Shown: one piece after another, positions 1 to 6,480 of the stretch
Layout: the number at the start of each line of letters is the position of its first letter
Numbering within the stretch: the stretch's first letter is position 1
Assembly: GCA_049644325.1 (NCBI GenBank)
Contig: JBARRR010000114.1
Coordinates: forward strand, 1 to 6,882
Length of the DNA stretch: 6,882 nt
Source: DASZHA01 sp049644325
GTDB taxonomy: Bacteria; Chloroflexota; Dormibacteria; DASZGP01
Reading direction: 5' to 3'
The notes under the pieces: model-generated
Database searches by the model: none
Told to the model about the DNA's origin: nothing
Seen by the model: the letters and a program-made list of their open reading frames with translations, nothing else
Position numbers and translations under genes: made by a program

Positions 1-209
1 CCACCTTCTCCCTCCACCACATGGGCTCGTGCCGGCTTGGGGCCGATCCCCAGACCAGCGTCGCCGGGCCCTACGGCGAGCTCCACGATTGCAGGGGGGT
101 GTGGATCGGCGACGGCAGCGGCTTCCCCACCGCATCCGGCACCAACCCCATGATTTCGATCATGGCTATGGCGCACCTTACGGCGGAGGCGATCCTGGCC
201 GACTCCTGA
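1..209 (+). CDS. GMC-family FAD-dependent oxidoreductase, C-terminal end (5' truncated by window)
   Basis: Only the last 68 codons are present; the first whole codon begins at base 3 and the TGA stop is at 207-209. The translation contains the C-terminal substrate-side signature of glucose-methanol-choline oxidoreductases. A His-His-Met-Gly-Ser-Cys-Arg run is encoded at 15-35, and its first His (15-17) aligns with the catalytic His of the family. This is followed by WIGDGSGFPTASGTNP, with the Asn of the catalytic His/Asn pair at 144-146, and a closing ISIMAMA helix that packs on FAD. In this family, FAD-bound enzymes oxidise alcohols or sterols, passing electrons to oxygen or another acceptor. 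The HHMGSCR and GTNP context is closer to long-chain alcohol oxidase or cholesterol oxidase type members than to choline dehydrogenase, but the substrate cannot be told from this fragment. The Rossmann FAD-binding half lies outside the window. It converges on the MMPL gene, 25 bp away. Confidence 0.9.
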   Translation, partial: TFSLHHMGSCRLGADPQTSVAGPYGELHDCRGVWIGDGSGFPTASGTNPMISIMAMAHLTAEAILADS

Positions 210-240
210 GCGCCGGAATCAGACCCTCTTGCGCTCAGGA
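204..240. terminator. Candidate bidirectional terminator hairpin holding both stop codons
   Basis: Bases 204-213 (TCCTGAGCGC) are perfectly complementary to 231-240 (GCGCTCAGGA). This gives a 10-bp stem with a 17-base loop. It lies exactly between two convergent genes, and the TGA stop of the GMC gene (207-209) pairs with the TGA stop of the MMPL gene (235-237 on the minus strand). No strong T-tract follows on either side. It is therefore a good structural candidate, but intrinsic termination is unproven. Confidence 0.55.
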
Positions 241-2379
241 TGTGACCGGTGCCTCCCGCTGCGGCTCCGACGGGCCCTCCGCGATCCCGATGCGGCGATG
301 GACGCGCCGCAGCACCCCTGGGGCCCACCAGTTCCAGTCTCCGAGCACGCCCATCAGGGCGGGGACCAGGAGCGCGCGCACGATCGATGCGTCGACGAGA
401 ACGCCGACCACGGTGCCGAGGGCGAGCTCCTTGATGAACACGATGTTGGACGTCGCGAACGCTCCGATGGCGACGCAGAAGAGCACCGCCGCGGCGGTCA
501 CGATCCGGCCGGTCCGCTGCAGGCCGAGGGCCACGGCGTGCTGGTTGTCGCGGCCGCCGTCGCGCGCCTCCTTGATGCGGGCCAAAAGGAAGACCCCGTA
601 GTCGGTGGAGAGCCCGAACACGATGGCGAAGATGAAAACGGGCTGGGTTTGCTCCAGGGCCCCAGAGGACGTGAAGTTCAGCAACGTCTGCAGGTGACCG
701 TACTGGAAGACGAACACCAACGCGCCGAACGTCGCCGCCAGCGTCAGCAGGTTCATCAGGATCGACTTGACCGGTAGGACCACCGAGCCGGTCATGAGGA
801 AGAGGATGACGAGCGTGGTCAGGGTGACCAGGGTCACCGCCAGCGGCAGGCTCTGGAAGATGCCGGCCTGGAGGTCGATGAACTGTGCCGTCAGGCCGCC
901 AACCTGGACCGGGAAGGCGGCGTCCAGGGCGCGGATGTCACGCAGCGCCTGGGTGGCGCGGCTGGAGTACTGGTCGGGGCCGAGGTTGGCGTCGATGCGC
1001 CAGACCCCGGCGCCCTGGTAGACGGGCGGCTGGAGCGACTGGACGCCGGCGACACGCGCCACGCGGTTGGCGTAGTCGGCGACATCCGCGGCCCGCTCCT
1101 GGCCGGCCTTGAGCACGATCACCGCCGGGGCCGGGACGATGCCGGGGAAGTCGTTCTTGATCGCGGTGTCGACCACCCGCGCGCTGGCGGAAACGGGGAG
1201 AGTGGTGGCGTCCACTGAGTTGAACTTGATGTTCAGGAATGGTGAGCCCAGGACCAGCAGAAGCGCACCGCTGGCGACGGCTACGACCACAGGCCGCCGC
1301 ATGACGAAGTTGGAGAGGTTGAACCAGAAGCCGCGGTCGGTGGCCTCCGTCCGCTGCCACCGCCGGGGGGCCAGCGCGTTGACCCGGGTCCCCAGCAGCC
1401 GCAGCACCGCGGGCATCACCACCAACGCGGTGGTGGCGGCGATGACGACCACGATCACGCCGGCCACGCCCATGGAGAAGAGGAAGTTGAGGGGGAAGAG
1501 CATCATCGACGCCATCGCCGCGGCGACCGTGAGCGAGCTGAAGAAGATGGTCCGGCCGGCGGTGCGCACGGCGGCGCGGACCGCCTCCGGCACCTCACGG
1601 CCGGCGTGCAACTCCTCTCGGAACCGCGACACCATGAAGAGCGAGTAATCGATGGCTAGCCCCAGCCCCAGGCCGGTGGCGAGGTTTAGCGCGAATATCG
1701 ACAGCGGTGCCTCGGCGTTGACCAGGCGCAGGCCGAGGAAGGTGCCGAGGACGGTGATTCCGCCAAGCATCAGGGGCAGCAGGGCGGCGACCACGCCGCG
1801 GAAGACGATCAGCATCAGCAGGAAGAGGACCGGGAAGGCGATGGCCTCGGCCCGGGTGAGGTCGCCCTCGACGTTGGCCTGGACCTCGGCGAAGACCGGG
1901 CCGACGCCGCCGAGCGTCACCGCGGAGTCGTCCTTGAGCTTGTCCTGCAGGCGGGACGAGGCGGCGTTGATCGTGTCGTCGTTGACGTCCTTGAAGAGCC
2001 CGATGACGAGCGTCTCGTGACCGTCCTTGGACACCATGGAGGGGTCGTGGGTCTGGTAGTAGCTGACCGCGGTCTTGACGTCCTGGTCGCCGGCGATGGT
2101 CGACATCACCTTGCTGACCTCGGCCTGCGTCGCCGATGTCTCGATGCCGTCGATGCGGACCAGGGCGATGATGTTGCGGTCGGCGCGCGCGCCGGTGGCG
2201 TCGACCAGGGTTCGCGTCGAGCCCTCACTCTCCGAATGCGGGTTGGTGAAGCCGCCCTGGTGCAGCTTGGCGGTGACCGGGCCGCCGACGATGCCGCCCG
2301 TCACGGTGAAGGCCAGGGCGACCCCGGCCACGATCCAGGCCCGGTGGTTGGCGAGGCGCGCGATTCGATCCAGCATCAT
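235..2379 (-). CDS. MMPL-family (RND superfamily) transporter
   Basis: Inner-membrane proton-motive-force exporter of the MmpL type, whose known members move lipids and other hydrophobic compounds out of the cytoplasmic membrane. The 714-residue product has the duplicated RND plan. The first half has TM1 at about 13-34, an extracytoplasmic domain at about 36-178 and TM2-6 at about 181-325. The second half has TM7 at about 362-384, an extracytoplasmic domain at about 386-508 and TM8-12 at about 511-676. Both proton-relay pairs known from MmpL3 are present: Asp244-Tyr245 in GLAIDYSLF (TM4) and Asp593-Tyr594 in GLSTDYGVF (TM10), so the pump looks intact. The C-terminal tail is short (about 35 residues). 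Two ATG codons stand side by side at the start. The GGAGG ribosome binding site (2382-2386) is only 2 bases from the first ATG but 5 from the second, so initiation at 2376 is equally likely. The gene lies 16 bp downstream of a TetR gene, probably in one operon. Substrate unknown. Confidence 0.95.
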   Translation of the reverse strand: MMLDRIARLANHRAWIVAGVALAFTVTGGIVGGPVTAKLHQGGFTNPHSESEGSTRTLVDATGARADRNIIALVRIDGIETSATQAEVSKVMSTIAGDQDVKTAVSYYQTHDPSMVSKDGHETLVIGLFKDVNDDTINAASSRLQDKLKDDSAVTLGGVGPVFAEVQANVEGDLTRAEAIAFPVLFLLMLIVFRGVVAALLPLMLGGITVLGTFLGLRLVNAEAPLSIFALNLATGLGLGLAIDYSLFMVSRFREELHAGREVPEAVRAAVRTAGRTIFFSSLTVAAAMASMMLFPLNFLFSMGVAGVIVVVIAATTALVVMPAVLRLLGTRVNALAPRRWQRTEATDRGFWFNLSNFVMRRPVVVAVASGALLLVLGSPFLNIKFNSVDATTLPVSASARVVDTAIKNDFPGIVPAPAVIVLKAGQERAADVADYANRVARVAGVQSLQPPVYQGAGVWRIDANLGPDQYSSRATQALRDIRALDAAFPVQVGGLTAQFIDLQAGIFQSLPLAVTLVTLTTLVILFLMTGSVVLPVKSILMNLLTLAATFGALVFVFQYGHLQTLLNFTSSGALEQTQPVFIFAIVFGLSTDYGVFLLARIKEARDGGRDNQHAVALGLQRTGRIVTAAAVLFCVAIGAFATSNIVFIKELALGTVVGVLVDASIVRALLVPALMGVLGDWNWWAPGVLRRVHRRIGIAEGPSEPQREAPVTS

Positions 2380-2395
2380 CTCCTCCCTCTGATTG

Positions 2396-2968
2396 CTACC
2401 GCGGGGCGCCGGCGAGGGCCCCCGCCATCTCCTGGAGGGCGTCGATGGCGGCGTCGCCGTCGAAGTCGGGATCGATCAGCCGCTGCAGGGCGACGCCCAG
2501 GAACGCCGACCAGATAGCGCCCCCGATTGCGGCCGATGACGCCCGCGGGCGCTCCGGCGCCTCCTTCATCACGGCTTCGGTGATCTCGGTTATGAACTCC
2601 CGACGGGTCCCCAGGTAGAGCCTGATCCTCTCGCTGATCTTGGGGTTGCTCATCGCCGCCCCGACCATGTCGAACACCAGCTTGTAGGCGTCCTGGTTCC
2701 AGATCTGACCCTGCTTCTCGGCGGCGAAACCGAGTTCGGCCTGCTCCAGGCCACTCATCCCGCTCAGGTCGATGTCCGCCATCGGGCAGCCGCGCTCCAG
2801 TGCGGCGAGGAGGAGGTCGTCCTTGTTGTCGAAGTAGTAGTGGGCGAGTCCGGTGGCGATGCCCGCCTCGTCGGCGATGTCCTTGATCGTGGTGTCGTGG
2901 TAGCCACCATCGACCAGGGACCTGAAGGCGGCGTCGACGATCCGGGCCCTGGTCTCCTCGCGCGTCAT
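2396..2968 (-). CDS. TetR/AcrR-family transcriptional repressor, upstream of the MMPL gene
   Basis: A 190-residue one-component regulator. The N-terminal TetR DNA-binding domain begins TREETRARIVDAAF, and its helix-turn-helix lies at about residues 27-46 (TTIKDIADEAGIATGLAHYYF), followed by the usual DNKDDLLLAAL. The rest is an alpha-helical ligand and dimerisation domain; this group includes BetI-like and AcrR-like regulators. I start it at 2968 because AAAGGAGG lies 4 bases upstream. The longer frame to 3013 would add 15 residues that merely translate the palindromic operator region. The TAG stop is 16 bp before the MMPL start, so the two are very likely co-transcribed, and the repressor probably controls itself and the transporter through the palindromes at 2979-3013. 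The ligand is unknown, though a substrate of the pump or a product of the neighbouring oxidoreductases is the natural guess. Confidence 0.93.
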   Translation of the reverse strand: MTREETRARIVDAAFRSLVDGGYHDTTIKDIADEAGIATGLAHYYFDNKDDLLLAALERGCPMADIDLSGMSGLEQAELGFAAEKQGQIWNQDAYKLVFDMVGAAMSNPKISERIRLYLGTRREFITEITEAVMKEAPERPRASSAAIGGAIWSAFLGVALQRLIDPDFDGDAAIDALQEMAGALAGAPR

Positions 2969-2972
2969 CCGG

Positions 2973-2980
2973 CCTCCTTT
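2973..2980 (-). promoter_or_regulatory. Ribosome binding site that fixes the TetR start at 2968
   Basis: On the minus strand this reads AAAGGAGG followed by CCGG and ATG. It is a near-perfect Shine-Dalgarno sequence for the inner ATG (2966-2968). Nothing comparable precedes the outer ATG codons at 3011-3013 and 3005-3007. Confidence 0.8.
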
Positions 2981-3013
2981 GAACGGCGGTTCAACTTTTG
3001 AATGCATGTTCAA
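2979..3013. promoter_or_regulatory. Two tandem 16-bp palindromes, likely TetR operators
   Basis: Bases 2979-2994 read TTGAAC-GGCG-GTTCAA, a perfect 6-4-6 palindrome. Bases 2998-3013 read TTGAAT-GCAT-GTTCAA, the same pattern with one mismatch. The two copies are 19 bp apart centre to centre and lie immediately upstream of the ribosome binding site of the TetR-MMPL operon. Length, symmetry and position are those of operators for a dimeric TetR protein, here most simply the product of the adjacent gene acting on its own promoter. The assignment of repressor to site is inference. Confidence 0.75.
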
Positions 3014-3035
3014 TCAAAGGCCCCTCGGATGTCAA
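3007..3035 (-). promoter_or_regulatory. Possible promoter of the TetR-MMPL operon
   Basis: A consensus TTGACA -35 hexamer is present on the minus strand (3030-3035). At 16-18 bp spacing the -10 region falls inside the distal palindrome (about 3006-3013). No good TATAAT match is visible there (TTGAAC and GAACAT match 3 of 6). If real, a repressor bound at the palindromes would block polymerase directly. Confidence 0.4.
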
Positions 3036-3045
3036 GCTCTGGCGC

Positions 3046-3071
3046 CGCCGCGGGGCCAGGCGCTCGCGGCG
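3046..3071 (-). terminator. Weak hairpin after the RetSat-like gene
   Basis: CGCCGCG (3046-3052) pairs with CGCGGCG (3065-3071) around a 12-base loop, just downstream of the stop of the minus-strand oxidoreductase (3084). No T-tract follows and the region is simply GC-rich, so this may be chance. If it functions, it would separate the oxidoreductase transcript from the TetR-MMPL operon. Confidence 0.25.
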
Positions 3072-3083
3072 AGGACCCCGGCG

Positions 3084-4703
3084 CTAGGCCGTCTGCGCCG
3101 GCTGAGGACTGGCCGCGGGGTGCGGGTGCTCCTCGCCTGCCACTGCCCTGGTCCGACCGGCCGCGGCGATGATGCGCGGAAACCCGCGGATTCCCATCAC
3201 GCCTGCCGCTGCTATGACGCCGCCCATCATCGCCCCGGCCACGCCCGGCGACGCGGCGTCGGCTCCGGCAAGGACCAGGCCCTTGACCGGGGTGCGGGTG
3301 CTAAGCCAGCTGCTGCCCAGCCGGTCCGGGGTCGCGGCCAGGCCGTATACCGCGCCGCCGGGGTGGGCGGTGAAGTATTCCAGCGTCACCGGTGTTGCCA
3401 GCTCGGAGAAGGCGACCATGTCGGCGAAGCCGGGGAGCCGCTTCTCGACGGCGCCGATGAGGGAGTTGGCGATCTCGGCCTTGAAGGACTCGTAGTCGTC
3501 GCCGCGGCGGCGCCACGGCTGCTTGGCCCAGGCGCCGAAGCGCTCGGCATCCACCCACGTGATGACCTCGGCGGTGTGGCCGGTCGCCTGCGGGTCCCGC
3601 AGCGAGGGGAAGGAGACGAAGCACCCCGTCGGCGCGCCATCGAGGACGGCGTCGCGCTTGGCGAAGGCGGCGTCGTGGTCGAGGCCCTCGAAGATCCAGA
3701 GGTTCTCACCGCTGACGCCCAGCTCGCGCGGGTCCCGCTTCAGCCCGATGAACAGCTGCAGCATGCTGGGGCTGTTCTGTGCGTTGGCGGCAAGCTCGCG
3801 CTCGCGCAGCTTCAGCACGCTGGGAAGAAGCCGGCCGTAGGTGGTCCGCGCGCCGGCGTCGGAGATGACCAGGGGTGCATGCACCACCCGCTGCTCGCGC
3901 CGGTGCCCCTGGCCGAGTAGGACCCGGACGCCCACCGCGCGACCGCCCTCAACCATGATCTCGCTGACCTCGGCGTTGACGACGCAGTCGCCGCCCGCGG
4001 CCCTGATCACCGGGGCCGCGGCGGCGGCGATCGCACCGGCGCCGCCGACGGGGTACCAGGCGCCGTGGCGGTAGTGGTCGACGACCAGGGCGTGGATCGC
4101 GAACGCGCTCTGCGCGGGGGGCAGGCCATAGTCGCCCCACTGCGAAGCCAGGACGGCGCGCAGGCGCTCGTCGGCGATGTTGCGCCTCAGGTATTCGCCG
4201 GTGGTCATCAGCGCCAGGCGGCGACCGGGCTGCAGCGCCAGTCGGGCGATGGCGCCTGGCATCAGGCCCAACGCCATGCGCCGCGCGTACCAGCCTGCGG
4301 CCGTCTTGACGTCGCGGAGGTAGCGGTCGATGGCCGCCTCCTCATCGGGGAAGGCCGCCACCAGGTCGTCGCGGAAGTTGCGCTTGCCGGCGCGCACGCC
4401 GAACTCGAAGCCGGGGTAGAGGAAGCGGTCGAACGTGGTTGGCAGGGGATTCCACTCAAGGCCGCCTCCGGTGACGAGGTCGAAGAGCCGACGCAGCGGG
4501 GTGCCGGCCTCCATCTCGCCGATGTAGTGGACGCCGGGGTCCCAGCTGTACTGGCCGCGGCGGAAGCTGTGGGTGAAGCCGCCGAGCTTGAAGTGCCGCT
4601 CCAGCACCAGCACGCGCTTGCCCGCGACCTGCGCCAGGACGCTGGCGGCGCTCAGCCCGCCGATTCCCGACCCGACCACGATGACGTCGTATTGCTCTTC
4701 CAT
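3084..4703 (-). CDS. FAD-dependent oxidoreductase of the phytoene desaturase / carotenoid isomerase / RetSat superfamily
   Basis: A 539-residue, apparently complete flavoenzyme. The N-terminus is the Rossmann FAD-binding fold: YDVIVVGSGIGGLSAA (GxGxxG at Gly11, Gly13, Gly16), then Glu35 for the ribose in VLVLERH. It continues into the family segment GGFTHSF (41-47) and WDPGVHYIG (54-62), which resembles all-trans-retinol 13,14-reductase and CrtISO-type proteins. YPVGGAG (217-223) and NAEVSEI (243-249) are typical of the middle of the fold. LVLAGADAASPGVAGAMMGG (476-495) is the C-terminal FAD motif. The last 25 or so residues are rich in Ala, Pro and His and probably disordered. Known relatives desaturate, isomerise or reduce polyene isoprenoids, but bacterial members with this profile act on varied hydrophobic substrates, so the substrate is unassigned. 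The ATG at 4703 has GGAGG 10 bases upstream (4714-4718). It is divergent from a TetR gene, with a dyad in the 58-bp gap. Confidence 0.9.
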   Translation of the reverse strand: MEEQYDVIVVGSGIGGLSAASVLAQVAGKRVLVLERHFKLGGFTHSFRRGQYSWDPGVHYIGEMEAGTPLRRLFDLVTGGGLEWNPLPTTFDRFLYPGFEFGVRAGKRNFRDDLVAAFPDEEAAIDRYLRDVKTAAGWYARRMALGLMPGAIARLALQPGRRLALMTTGEYLRRNIADERLRAVLASQWGDYGLPPAQSAFAIHALVVDHYRHGAWYPVGGAGAIAAAAAPVIRAAGGDCVVNAEVSEIMVEGGRAVGVRVLLGQGHRREQRVVHAPLVISDAGARTTYGRLLPSVLKLRERELAANAQNSPSMLQLFIGLKRDPRELGVSGENLWIFEGLDHDAAFAKRDAVLDGAPTGCFVSFPSLRDPQATGHTAEVITWVDAERFGAWAKQPWRRRGDDYESFKAEIANSLIGAVEKRLPGFADMVAFSELATPVTLEYFTAHPGGAVYGLAATPDRLGSSWLSTRTPVKGLVLAGADAASPGVAGAMMGGVIAAAGVMGIRGFPRIIAAAGRTRAVAGEEHPHPAASPQPAQTA

Positions 4704-4721
4704 TCCAGTTCGGCCTCCGTT

Positions 4722-4740
4722 ATCCTAACGCTGTCAGGAT
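4722..4740. promoter_or_regulatory. 19-bp imperfect dyad between divergent genes, likely TetR operator
   Basis: ATCCT-A-AC-GCT-GT-C-AGGAT has seven matched base pairs arranged as ATCCT-n-AC-n3-GT-n-AGGAT around a central C. It is the only clear dyad in the 58-bp gap between the oxidoreductase start (4703) and the TetR start (4762), so one bound dimer could control both directions. It differs from the palindromes at 2979-3013, which suggests two separate regulatory circuits. Confidence 0.6.
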
Positions 4741-4761
4741 TGTAACTCGAGGATGTAATCA

Positions 4762-5409
4762 GTGTCAAGATCGAGGGCCGAGAAGCCGGCCGCCAAGCGG
4801 GACACCTACCACCACGGCGACCTGCGTCGCGCGCTCCTGGAGGCGGGTCGGGACGTCGTCGCCGAGCGTGGCGTCGACGGCCTAAGCCTCAGGGAGGTGG
4901 CGCGCCGGGCGCACGTCAGCCAGGCCGCGCCGTACCACCATTTTGCCGACAAGGCCGAGCTGGTCAGCGCCATCGTCCAGGGGGGATTCGACGACTTCGC
5001 GTCCGCCCTCAGGGCCGGCGCCGAGGAGGCCGGCGAGAGTGCGCTGGCGCGGCTCACCGCGATGGGGCTGATATACGTGCGCTTCGCCGTGGACCAGCCC
5101 GAGGTCTTCCGCCTCATGTTCCGCCCGGAGCTGCGCCTGGTGGAACCTGGTCCCACGGCTGACGCCATCGAGGCGGCCGGGCTGGCGTCCTACCAGGTGT
5201 TCCGGGACGCTGTCGAGGCGGCGATCAGGGAGGGGTCGGTCCAGGGGCAGCTCGACGACGTGGCCCTGGCCGCCTGGAGCATCGCCCATGGGTTGGCGAC
5301 CATCCTGGTTGACGGCCCAGTGGGCCTGAGCGGCCGCACCCCCGACGAGCTGGCCACGGTGGTTCTGCTCGCTTTGGGGGCCGGCATCGCCAGCGGGCGC
5401 ATGCCCTAG
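4762..5409 (+). CDS. TetR/AcrR-family regulator with WHG-type C-terminal domain
   Basis: A 215-residue transcriptional regulator starting at GTG (4762-4764), with GAGGA 8 bases upstream (4749-4753). The TetR DNA-binding domain starts at about residue 16 (YHHGDLRRALLEAG), with the helix-turn-helix at about 42-61 (LSLREVARRAHVSQAAPYHH) and then FADKAELV. The YHHGDLR opening is characteristic of this subgroup. The C-terminal half carries VRFAVDQPEVFRLMF and the Trp172 / His176-Gly177 motif (AAWSIAHGLA) that defines the WHG ligand-binding domain (TetR_C_33). It is divergent from the RetSat-like gene and is followed in the same direction, after 94 bp, by the quinone oxidoreductase gene. It probably represses itself and the divergent gene through the dyad at 4722-4740. 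The effector is unknown. Confidence 0.93.
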   Translation: MSRSRAEKPAAKRDTYHHGDLRRALLEAGRDVVAERGVDGLSLREVARRAHVSQAAPYHHFADKAELVSAIVQGGFDDFASALRAGAEEAGESALARLTAMGLIYVRFAVDQPEVFRLMFRPELRLVEPGPTADAIEAAGLASYQVFRDAVEAAIREGSVQGQLDDVALAAWSIAHGLATILVDGPVGLSGRTPDELATVVLLALGAGIASGRMP

Positions 5410-5428
5410 GTGGGAAGGCGGGAAGGTA

Positions 5429-5446
5429 AGCCGCTGCCAAGCGGTT
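5429..5446 (+). other. Small hairpin between TetR and quinone oxidoreductase genes
   Basis: AGCCGCT (5429-5435) pairs with AGCGGTT (5440-5446) around a GCCA loop, with one G-U pair. There is no T-tract after it, so it is a poor intrinsic terminator. It could be a structured leader or chance pairing. Confidence 0.25.
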
Positions 5447-5460
5447 GGATTGTCGTGTCC

Positions 5461-5483
5461 GATGCGCGTCCTGATGCGCGTCC
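5461..5483 (+). repeat. Short tandem repeat, 12-bp period, two copies
   Basis: GATGCGCGTCC occurs at 5461-5471 and again at 5473-5483, separated by one base, in the leader of the quinone oxidoreductase gene. It may be a regulatory half-site pair or replication slippage. Confidence 0.6.
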
Positions 5484-5503
5484 ATTCAACAGAAGGAGAC
5501 GTG

Positions 5504-6445
5504 ATGAAGGCCTACGCCATCGATGAGTTCGGCAAGCCGGGCTCGGTCCGCGAGGTGCCTGATCCCGAGCCAGGCGAGGGAGAGGTCCGGGTGAACGTCG
5601 GCGCGGCATCTGTCAACCCTTTCGACGCGGCGGTCGTGAATGGCTACGTGAAGGACTACATGGAGCACCGTTTCCCCCTCATTCCCTCCGGCGACCTGGC
5701 CGGGACGGTCGACGCGGTCGGCGTCGGGGTCACGGACCTGAGCGTTGGTGACCGCGTCTTCGGTACCCAGGGCAAGCCGTACGTTGGCGAGGGCACACTC
5801 GCCGAGAACGCGGTGGCGACCGCCGGCACCCTGGCCTTGACCCCGGAGAGCCTGTCCGACCGGGAGGCCGCGGCCCTCGGGCTGGCGGCGGTTTCGGCGC
5901 TGATGGCGGCGGAGGCGGCCGAGGTTAGCCCCGGCGATGTCGTCGTGGTGGTCGGGGCCAGCGGCGGCATCGGCTCGTACGCGGTTCAGATCGCGGCGGT
6001 TCGTGGCGCGCATGTGGTAGGGGTGACGAGCTCGGAGAATGTCGACTACGTCCGGGGACTGGGCGCCGCTGAGGTCGTCGATCGCAAGACCGGGGACGTC
6101 CTCGACGCCCTGCGGAACGCCCATCCAGAGGGAGTCGCCGCCATCATCGATACCTCGAGCGACAAGGACACCCTGACCCGACTCGCCGAGGCGGTCCGCG
6201 ACGGCGGCCACGTTGTCTCGATGAAGGGCGCGGCAGCCGAGGAGCTGGCCGAACGCGGCCTGACCCCGGTCAACCTCCAGACCCAGACGACGACCGAGCG
6301 GCTCCAGGAGCTGGCACAGATGGTGTCGGACGGGAAGCTGCGGCCCCCGGCGATTGAGGATTTCACGCTGGAGAATGCCGGCGATGCCCTGGCGAAGATC
6401 GGTGGCAGCCACGGCGCTGGCAAGCTGGTGGTGGTCACCCGGTAG
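5504..6445 (+). CDS. Zinc-independent medium-chain dehydrogenase/reductase, NADPH:quinone oxidoreductase type
   Basis: A 313-residue cytosolic enzyme of the MDR superfamily. The N-terminal GroES-like domain opens MKAYAIDEFGKPGSVREV. It contains SVNPFD (36-41), the catalytic-domain signature of the quinone oxidoreductase branch, and PSGDLAGTVDAVGVGV (61-76). The Rossmann domain carries the nucleotide motif GASGGIGSYAVQIA (151-164), whose AxxGxxG form is typical of NADPH-binding quinone reductases. The protein contains no cysteine at all, so neither the catalytic nor the structural zinc site of alcohol dehydrogenases can exist. The predicted role is NADPH-dependent reduction of a quinone or an alpha,beta-unsaturated carbonyl compound. 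I start it at 5504 because AAGGAG (5493-5498) lies 5 bases upstream; the same frame extends back to 5450, but those codons do not resemble the family. It lies downstream of, and in the same direction as, the WHG-type TetR gene, which may regulate it. Confidence 0.93.
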   Translation: MKAYAIDEFGKPGSVREVPDPEPGEGEVRVNVGAASVNPFDAAVVNGYVKDYMEHRFPLIPSGDLAGTVDAVGVGVTDLSVGDRVFGTQGKPYVGEGTLAENAVATAGTLALTPESLSDREAAALGLAAVSALMAAEAAEVSPGDVVVVVGASGGIGSYAVQIAAVRGAHVVGVTSSENVDYVRGLGAAEVVDRKTGDVLDALRNAHPEGVAAIIDTSSDKDTLTRLAEAVRDGGHVVSMKGAAAEELAERGLTPVNLQTQTTTERLQELAQMVSDGKLRPPAIEDFTLENAGDALAKIGGSHGAGKLVVVTR

Positions 6446-6480
6446 CCTCTTCGCGGGGGCAGATGGAGTCAGGTGGCTTC

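Noticed and set aside
1220..1236. TTGAAC-N5-GTTCAG inside the MMPL gene, resembling the TetR palindromes.
   Set aside because: The spacer is one base longer, the site lies deep in coding sequence, and it encodes ordinary transporter residues; most likely chance.
2979..3920. A 313-codon plus-strand frame opposite the RetSat-like gene (and a 226-codon one at 4065-4745).
   Set aside because: Both are shadows of a strongly supported flavoenzyme on the minus strand; translations are low-complexity Gly/Ala/Arg-rich.
4722..4727. TAGGAT on the minus strand as a -10 box for the RetSat-like gene.
   Set aside because: The implied transcript start would fall at about 4715, within the ribosome binding site, and there is no suitable -35.
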